64,000 nt of DNA, from contig CAYLVB010000001.1 in the NCBI GenBank assembly GCA_964387075.1, positions 1-64,000 of the forward strand, in the 5' to 3' direction. Each line of letters begins with the position of its first letter. Position 1 is the first letter of the stretch. The DNA comes from PALSA-968 sp964387075 (GTDB taxonomy: Bacteria; Bacteroidota; Bacteroidia; B-17B0; Aurantibacillaceae). Position numbers and translations under genes: made by a program. Of this stretch, positions 58,353 through 64,000 are shown in pieces. Under the pieces are notes generated by a model. That model ran no database searches. It worked only from the letters and a program-made list of their open reading frames with translations, and was not told the origin of the DNA.

Positions 58353-61300
58353 CTACCGTATCAATTGCACAAAACCTTTCAAGGTTTGTTCGGTGGTTAT
58401 ACGGCTGCATTTTGCCTTGAATTTGGCGAACCAATAGTAGGTGGCATCCGGGCAATCTTTTCCGTTTATCGTCTTGCCATCCCATTTATTGAGCACTTTG
58501 GTAGAGGAGAACATCAATACACCCCAACGGTCGTAGATCGTAAGTTCGTAATTCTCGATATTCGCGTCGAGTAGGGTATCTGCCGCCGCCGGAGTTCCGA
58601 GGTTTGAGGTGTTAAAGGGAAGAAAATCATCGTTGATCTTATCGCCGTTTGGCGAGAATACGTTGGTTTGCGGCAATACCCCCATATCCTGGTTCACCAC
58701 GATATAATTCGAGTAAGTGATGAAACGGCAGCCGTTCTTGAACCAGGTAACCGCGTAATTACTGAGCAAGGCCACACTGCCCGTATAGGTACTTCCGGTA
58801 GCGCCGGGTATAGCGGTACCGCTCAGGTACCATTGATAATTGGTGATGCCCCCGCCCAAAGGCGCCTGAAGTAAAATGGTCTCATCGTTCACACACATAT
58901 TACCTGTAAAGCTCATCGTATCCAAAGGTGGATTTTCGCCTACCAACACCGTATTGGTGGCAGGACACGAATTATTATCGAGAACGGTTACGGTATAAAT
59001 TCCCGTGCTCAATCCTGTAGCAAGTGTTCCGGTCTGGCTGTTCGACCAGGTGATCGCGTAAGGTGATGTGCCTCCTGAAACTGTTGCACTCGCGGTTCCA
59101 TCATTCCCTCCACTGCAATTCACAAGCGTAGATGAAGTGTTGATCTGGATCGCACCTGGCTCACTAATGGTCAGTGTTGTGCTAGAGGTACAACCTGCCG
59201 AGTCAGTTACTGTGGCCGTAAAGGATCCGGAATTCATCCCGGAGTTTGTGGCTCCGGTGCCTCCGTTACTCCAGGTGTACGTGTAAGAAGGAGTTCCTCC
59301 GGTTGCAATGACAGTGGCGGTTCCGTTCGCGGCACCATTACAGGTAATATCGTTTTGTCCGCTTAGGGTCAAGGTTGGGCCCGGTACATTGGTGATGGTT
59401 ACAGAATTTGTGTCTGTGCAACCATTGGCATCCGTGATCACAACCGAATAAGTTCCCGCAGGGAAGTTATTGACCGTAGCGGTACCTTGTCCACTGGTCC
59501 ATTGATAGGTATAACCCGGGGTTCCACCCGTTCCTGCGGCTGTCGCCGATCCGTTCTGTAAATTGCAATTCTCCGGTAGAACCGAAGAAACACTGGAGCC
59601 AAGAACCGCGGGTGCATTTATTGTTACAGTAGTAGAATCTTTACAACCATTTAGATCGGTAACAACAACGGTATAGCTTCCCTGGCCTAACCCCGTAACG
59701 CTGGCGCCGCTTTGTCCCGAACTCCAATTGTAGGTATAACCCGGTGTTCCGCCCGTAGCGGAAGCATAGGCTACCCCATTCGTTTGTCCATTACATAAAA
59801 CATCATCGGTTGAATCAACCGCTGCTATGGGAGCATTGGTAACCCCGATAGAAACCGTATTCGTTACCGAACAGTTGTTGGCATCGGTGATCGTTACTGT
59901 ATACACACCCTGCGAAAGCCCTGTAGCAGTTGTCCCTGTTTGCGAATTGCTCCAGGTGTAAGTATAAGTGGGTGTTCCTCCGGCTGCGGTTACTGTGGCG
60001 CTTCCTGTAGCACTGGCGCAACCGGTTTGAGAGCCTGTTACAGTGCTTGTAACAGCAGTGGGCTCAGAGATCGTAACGGTTTCTGTTGCTATACATCCTC
60101 CCGCGTCGGTCACGGTGATGGTTTGCGTTCCGCCGGGCTGACCGCTTACAGTTGTTCCGGATCCGCCGCCGCTCCAGGTTACCGTGTAACCGGGCACGCC
60201 GCCTGAAATATTTACAGAAGCTGATCCTGTACTTGCTCCGTTACAGGTAACAGAAGCAGTAACTGCAGGAGTAACGGTAGGTCCGTTCACAGATCCAATG
60301 GTCACTTGCCCGGCTTGCGAACAACTGTTAGCGTCGGTGACAGTTACAGTGTAAGATCCTGCGGGCACGTTCGATAAGGTTTGTCCGCTGGTGCCGGTGC
60401 TCCAGCTATATGTGAGAACACCGGTTCCGCCGGTTGCGTTGGCGGTCACACTTCCTGTTGCAATAGCGCAGGCCGAAGGCGAATTATCCGTGAATGTGAC
60501 AACAATGGCCGGTGGTTCATTAATGGTAACTGTAGCTGTGGTCACACAACTGCCGGCATCAGTGATCGTGAATGTATAGGTTCCTCCCGGTAAATTAGAA
60601 ACTGTTGTTCCGCTTACAGAACCGCTTCCGCTGGTTACTGTGTAGTTCGGCGTTCCACCGGAGATATTTAGGGTCGCGGTACCATTGCTTGCGCCGCTGC
60701 AAGTTACGCTGGCGGATTCGGCTGCTGTAGCGGATGGAGCACCGTTGCTGTTGATGGTAACAGGCGTAGAAACCGTACAGCCGTTCCCGTCTGTGGTCAC
60801 CGCTGTATAACTTCCGCCGGAGAGACCTGAAAGTACGGGGCCGGTAGCTCCGGTGTTCCAGGAATAAGTAAGCACACCGCTTCCACCGGTAGCACTTACA
60901 GTTGCAGAACCGTTGGCGCTGCCACATGTTGGTGGTGTTGCAGTGATGGTTGCCGAAATAGCGGGCGGATCTGTGATGGTATAAGTACTTGCAGTGGTGC
61001 AACCATTTGCGTCAGTAACCGTGGCCGTGTAATTGCCACCGCTCAAACCGCTTGCGGTTGCCGAATTCCCACCGGAAGGCGACCAGGTATAGGTATAAGC
61101 TCCGGTTCCCCCGGATGGAGTAACAGTTGCAGTAGTGGTACCTCCCGCGCAGGTAATTGTTCCCTGTGATGGGGTAGAAGTAAGTGCGGCAGCTGGTTGT
61201 GAAATTGTAACTGTGGCCGTGGTCAAACAACCGCCGGCATCGGTAACTGTGAATGTATGCGTTCCGGCGGGTAAATTGGAAATTGTAGTTCCGCTTACCG

Positions 61301-63500
61301 AGCCACTTCCGCTGGTTACTGTATAGCCCGGTGTTCCGCCGGAAATATTTACGGTTGCGGTACCGGTACTTGATCCGTTACAGGTTACGCTGACAGATTC
61401 TGCCGCAGTAGCCGTAGGGCCTCCGCTGTTGCTGATAGTGACCGGTGTAGAAACCGTACAACCATTTCCGTCTGTAGTAATGGCCGTATAGCTTCCGCTG
61501 GAAACACCTGAAAGCACCTGACCTGTAGCTCCGGTGTTCCATGAATAAGTAAGAACGCCGGTTCCCCCTGTGGCGCTCACGGTTGCCGAACCGTTCGGGC
61601 TTCCGCAGGTTGCGGGAGTTGCAGTGATAGTGGGTGAAATGGCAGGCGGAGCTGTGATCGTATACGTGCTTGTGCTCAGGCAACCATTCGCGTCAGTAAC
61701 ACTGGCTGTGTAATTACCCGCGCCCAGGCCGCTGGCCGTGGCGGCGTTGCCACCGGAAGGCGACCAGGTATAGGCATAACCACCTGTTCCGCCGGATGGA
61801 GTTACGGTTGCCGTAGTTGTACCTCCCGCGCAGGTAATTGTTCCCTGCGAAGGCGAAGAAGCAAGTGCTGTGGCCGGCTGTGTAATTGTGAATGTTTCCA
61901 CCGAAGTATTTGTTCCATCAGAAATGGTGCAGGTGTAGGTATTCGGACAAAGACCTGAAGCAGTTGCTGCGTTTCCGCCCGAAGGGGACCAGGTATACGT
62001 GTAAGCACCCGAACCACCGCTTGCTGTAACCGAGGCACTTCCTGTGCATTGCCCGTTACAGTTTATATTGCTGGAGGAGCCGGTGGAAGAAAGTGCGGCG
62101 GGCGCGTTCAAGCAATGCTGCACGCGGGTTGGAGATAAATTGTTGACGGTGGGAGCAAAAGAAGAAGAGGTCATTAAGTTGTAATTGGAACTGGTTGGGG
62201 TTGTCCAGGTAATTGACTCAGTTCCTAAAGGGGGGGTGACTGCGGTTCCATTACATCCCGAAGCGGGGTCGTTGGTAAGGCCCGCAGGATCTGTACGAAT
62301 AACGTTGAAGTTGAATCCGCCCATTTGCTGATCGGTCATCGAAACATAATAACCCTGGTCGGTACATAAACCACCTTCCGGCAGAATAGCCGAAAGCCCG
62401 ATGGGGGCGTAGGTGCGACCGAACATCCAGTTGGTGCTGGTGCTGTTTATCTTGCCGATCATTGTATTAAGCGTAACGGTGAAAAAACCGAACTGTGTAC
62501 CGATCATAGAATAGTTTCCGTCTGAGTTCTCCATGATATCCTGGATCAGGTATATGTTTCCGAACGCAGAACCATTTAAACGGCGATTGAAGATCACGGT
62601 TGGGGTACCACTTCCTGTACCGCTGATGCTTACTATGAAGGCATGTACATCGTCATAACCTCCCAAAAGGATATTTCCTGTGGATAACCGAAGCGCGGAA
62701 TTGATACCCTGGGATGTAGCATTACCTGCTCCCCATCGTCTGATATAAGTGAGTGTTCCCGCAAAATCTGTTTTGATCACGAGTGAGTTGCGGGGATAAT
62801 CCCCATCGCTGTTCAGCGTACCGCTGCCTTCGGAAGATTCACCCACAAAGAAATAACCATCAGCCGATTCGGCTACATCGTTCACGTAATGTTCATCGGG
62901 GTTGGCTGTAGTGATGGTCCAGACCTTGCTCCATAATAAAGTACCGGCCGAGTTAACTTTGAAACCCATCGCGCTTGTAGTATCCACTGTGTTTGCGCTG
63001 CTACCATCCCAGAAATAATCAACGCCACCACCCACAAGAAAGCCCCCGTCGGAGGTCTCGATAACTGCGCTGCCGAACTCATTAGATGCTTTAGGTGCAC
63101 TGAAATTCGGTAACTGATAGCGAAAGGCCCATAATACCGCGCCCGCAGCATCCAAACGAACTAATAAGGCGCCGCCGCCGCCGCTAGTGGAGGAACCGGT
63201 TACAATATAACCGCCCGTACTCACAGTTTTGATGTCGGCAAAATTGGTGGCAAAACCCGCTGTGTAGGCTTTGGCCCAGATCACGTTACCGGCGCTGTCT
63301 ATCTTCATGGCATCGCCATAGTAAGGACCAAAGGAGTTGTTGAGCCCGGCTATCACGAATTCTTTGGCCGGCGTTTGAACCATGCCACCGGTAATATCAA
63401 ATGCTCCCAGGTCGTAACTGAAACGAAAGGTGGTTTGACTGAAGATGGATAAGGTTAAAAATGCAAGAATGACGGTAAGGGTAGTTTTTTTACTTCTCAT
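58353..63500 (-). CDS. Giant SprB-repeat T9SS type B adhesin
   Basis: A 1715-residue secreted protein. Signal peptide MRSKKTTLTVILAFLTLSIFSQ; an N-terminal propeller-like region (about 25-460; repeats with SDGGFLVGGG, GGYIVTGSS); 14 SprB-type repeats of 70-78 residues (about 465-1520) each with a TCNG or similar start and (T/V)VTDANGC end; and a T9SS type B C-terminal domain (TNVFSPNGDKINDDFLP, IYDRWGVLMFSS, CPDATYYWFAKFK). SprB of gliding Flavobacterium has the same repeats, but gliding cannot be claimed from this alone. Repeats 2-4 and 5-7 are a tandem higher-order duplication. Confidence 0.92.
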   Translation of the reverse strand: MRSKKTTLTVILAFLTLSIFSQTTFRFSYDLGAFDITGGMVQTPAKEFVIAGLNNSFGPYYGDAMKIDSAGNVIWAKAYTAGFATNFADIKTVSTGGYIVTGSSTSGGGGALLVRLDAAGAVLWAFRYQLPNFSAPKASNEFGSAVIETSDGGFLVGGGVDYFWDGSSANTVDTTSAMGFKVNSAGTLLWSKVWTITTANPDEHYVNDVAESADGYFFVGESSEGSGTLNSDGDYPRNSLVIKTDFAGTLTYIRRWGAGNATSQGINSALRLSTGNILLGGYDDVHAFIVSISGTGSGTPTVIFNRRLNGSAFGNIYLIQDIMENSDGNYSMIGTQFGFFTVTLNTMIGKINSTSTNWMFGRTYAPIGLSAILPEGGLCTDQGYYVSMTDQQMGGFNFNVIRTDPAGLTNDPASGCNGTAVTPPLGTESITWTTPTSSNYNLMTSSSFAPTVNNLSPTRVQHCLNAPAALSSTGSSSNINCNGQCTGSASVTASGGSGAYTYTWSPSGGNAATASGLCPNTYTCTISDGTNTSVETFTITQPATALASSPSQGTITCAGGTTTATVTPSGGTGGYAYTWSPSGGNAATASGLGAGNYTASVTDANGCLSTSTYTITAPPAISPTITATPATCGSPNGSATVSATGGTGVLTYSWNTGATGQVLSGVSSGSYTAITTDGNGCTVSTPVTISNSGGPTATAAESVSVTCNGSSTGTATVNISGGTPGYTVTSGSGSVSGTTISNLPAGTHTFTVTDAGGCLTTATVTISQPAAALTSTPSQGTITCAGGTTTATVTPSGGTGAYTYTWSPSGGNSATASGLSGGNYTATVTDANGCTTASTYTITDPPAISATITATPPTCGSANGSATVSATGGSGVLTYSWNTGATGPVLSGLSGGSYTAVTTDGNGCTVSTPVTINSNGAPSATAAESASVTCSGASNGTATLNISGGTPNYTVTSGSGSVSGTTVSNLPGGTYTFTITDAGSCVTTATVTINEPPAIVVTFTDNSPSACAIATGSVTANATGGTGVLTYSWSTGTSGQTLSNVPAGSYTVTVTDANSCSQAGQVTIGSVNGPTVTPAVTASVTCNGASTGSASVNISGGVPGYTVTWSGGGSGTTVSGQPGGTQTITVTDAGGCIATETVTISEPTAVTSTVTGSQTGCASATGSATVTAAGGTPTYTYTWSNSQTGTTATGLSQGVYTVTITDANNCSVTNTVSIGVTNAPIAAVDSTDDVLCNGQTNGVAYASATGGTPGYTYNWSSGQSGASVTGLGQGSYTVVVTDLNGCKDSTTVTINAPAVLGSSVSSVLPENCNLQNGSATAAGTGGTPGYTYQWTSGQGTATVNNFPAGTYSVVITDANGCTDTNSVTITNVPGPTLTLSGQNDITCNGAANGTATVIATGGTPSYTYTWSNGGTGATNSGMNSGSFTATVTDSAGCTSSTTLTISEPGAIQINTSSTLVNCSGGNDGTASATVSGGTSPYAITWSNSQTGTLATGLSTGIYTVTVLDNNSCPATNTVLVGENPPLDTMSFTGNMCVNDETILLQAPLGGGITNYQWYLSGTAIPGATGSTYTGSVALLSNYAVTWFKNGCRFITYSNYIVVNQDMGVLPQTNVFSPNGDKINDDFLPFNTSNLGTPAAADTLLDANIENYELTIYDRWGVLMFSSTKVLNKWDGKTINGKDCPDATYYWFAKFKAKCSRITTEQTLKGFVQLIR
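60515..61876 (-). repeat. Higher-order tandem duplication within the adhesin gene
   Basis: Two adjacent units of 681 bp (227 codons), each made of three SprB-type repeats in the same order, nearly identical at the DNA level in parts (for example 61141-61172 against 61822-61853). The limits are approximate. Confidence 0.8.
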
Positions 63501-63631
63501 CTTATTTAAATAATTGGTTTTCTATAAAGGTGGTAGTTGCCTCATTTTTAGGCATGTAATAATACGAAAATTTCTGTAAACCACAATCTTTTTAAGATGA
63601 TTTTAGCTTGTATAATTCCAATAAAGGGAAT

Positions 63632-63657
63632 AAAAAAAGGACCGAAAACGGTCCCTT
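63632..63657 (-). terminator. Intrinsic terminator of the bacilliredoxin gene
   Basis: GGACCG (63639-63644), loop AAAA, CGGTCC (63649-63654). On the minus strand the stem is followed by seven T's (plus 63632-63638). Confidence 0.85.
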
Positions 63658-63693
63658 CCCGGAAATCAGCTTAAAGGCCGATCCCTTATGTTC

Positions 63694-64000
63694 TTAGCAA
63701 TACTCGTCGTACACCATTTTCAAATGATCGGCGATCATCTGGGCGGTACGTCCTTCAATGTTATGTCTCTCTACAAAATGCACCAATTGTCCGTCTTTGA
63801 ACAGCGCAATGGCGGGTGAAGAAGGAGGGTAGGGCGCGAAATGCTTACGTGCCTGGGCAGTAGAATCGATATCGAACCCTGCGAAAACCGTATGTAAATG
63901 AGCGGGCTTTTTAGCGTTCTGCAAGCTGGCTTTTACACCGGGGCGGGCGGCTCCGGCCGCGCAACCGCATACGGAGTTCACTACCATTAACACGGTGCCT
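63694..64000 (-). CDS. BrxA/BrxB-family bacilliredoxin, 5'-truncated by the window edge
   Basis: The frame is open through the right edge (…GTVLMVVNSVCGCAAG), so the start is outside. The CGC active site (SVCGCAAG) and FAPYPPSSPAIALFKDGQLVHFVERHNIEGR are typical of the YphP/YqiW (BrxA/B) family, which removes bacillithiol from oxidised proteins. About 102 residues are visible of a usual 135-145. It agrees with bshB1 at 28387 and supports a bacillithiol-based redox system. Confidence 0.9.
   Translation of the reverse strand, partial: GTVLMVVNSVCGCAAGAARPGVKASLQNAKKPAHLHTVFAGFDIDSTAQARKHFAPYPPSSPAIALFKDGQLVHFVERHNIEGRTAQMIADHLKMVYDEYC

Noticed and set aside
58365..61683. Several open frames on both strands within the adhesin gene
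   Set aside because: They are shadows produced by the biased codon use of the SprB repeats; none has a family signature or start context.

Overview
The window is chromosomal DNA of a member of the Bacteroidota (Flavobacteriia/Sphingobacteriia-like, probably free-living). This rests on three type-B and one type-A type IX secretion (T9SS) C-terminal domains, a complete Bat (aerotolerance) operon, CXXXY-type CcmE in a ccm cluster, bacillithiol genes (bshB1 and a bacilliredoxin), many promoters with the Bacteroidota -7 box TAnnTTTG, and the near absence of Shine-Dalgarno sequences. No rRNA, tRNA, CRISPR array, insertion sequence with a transposase, or prophage was seen. The order within the phylum cannot be fixed from this window.

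Layout. 1-4.3 kb: 5'-truncated TPR sensor-like protein, UMF1 transporter, then DUF3822-rsmD-coaD. 4.5-6.7 kb: small DUF1801 and membrane genes and a MntA-HepT toxin-antitoxin module with a second, catalytically dead MNT-like gene beside it. 6.7-10.6 kb (minus): rsmE with TPR and lipoprotein genes and a 7/8-mer tandem repeat. 10.7-16.9 kb (plus): dnaB, a KilA-N gene, an LRR/T9SS protein between two direct repeats, ArsR-SRPBCC, a KOW protein, a MazEF-like module with a palindromic operator, and a TsaC/YciO-family gene. 17.0-17.2 kb: a structured, terminator-ended candidate small RNA. 17.2-21.3 kb: lipoproteins and a triple-GAF SpoIIE phosphatase with a coding remnant of a sister gene next to it. 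21.4-27.7 kb: cytochrome c maturation genes ccmB-C-D-E-F (ccmA absent) behind a T9SS cargo gene. 27.8-30.2 kb: glutathione peroxidase, bshB1, DUF1801-like and GNAT genes, and a small gene with a large palindromic operator.

30.3-34.6 kb (minus): a compact run made of an ABC ATPase without permease, a membrane-anchored protein with a possible His/Cys dyad, two small membrane or exported proteins, a SulP anion transporter and a beta-carbonic anhydrase. 34.6-49.8 kb: T9SS cargo, LuxC-family reductase, ferredoxin, RRM protein, MATE exporter, M16 peptidase, dapF, LRR protein, mtgA, a TlpA-like thioredoxin, a second TPR sensor-like protein and an ArsC-like protein. 49.9-58.2 kb: batE-D-C-B-A, an accessory gene, DUF58 and moxR. 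58.3-63.5 kb: a 1715-residue SprB-repeat adhesin. Right edge: partial bacilliredoxin.

The most notable signals are: the ABC ATPase/His-Cys protein pair, which also uses unusual start codons; the dead MNT paralogue next to MntA-HepT; promoters whose -7 box lies 3-5 nt before the start codon (probably leaderless mRNAs); the candidate small RNA near 17.1 kb; the SpoIIE tail remnant; the LRR gene flanked by direct repeats; and a dispersed palindromic element at three loci.
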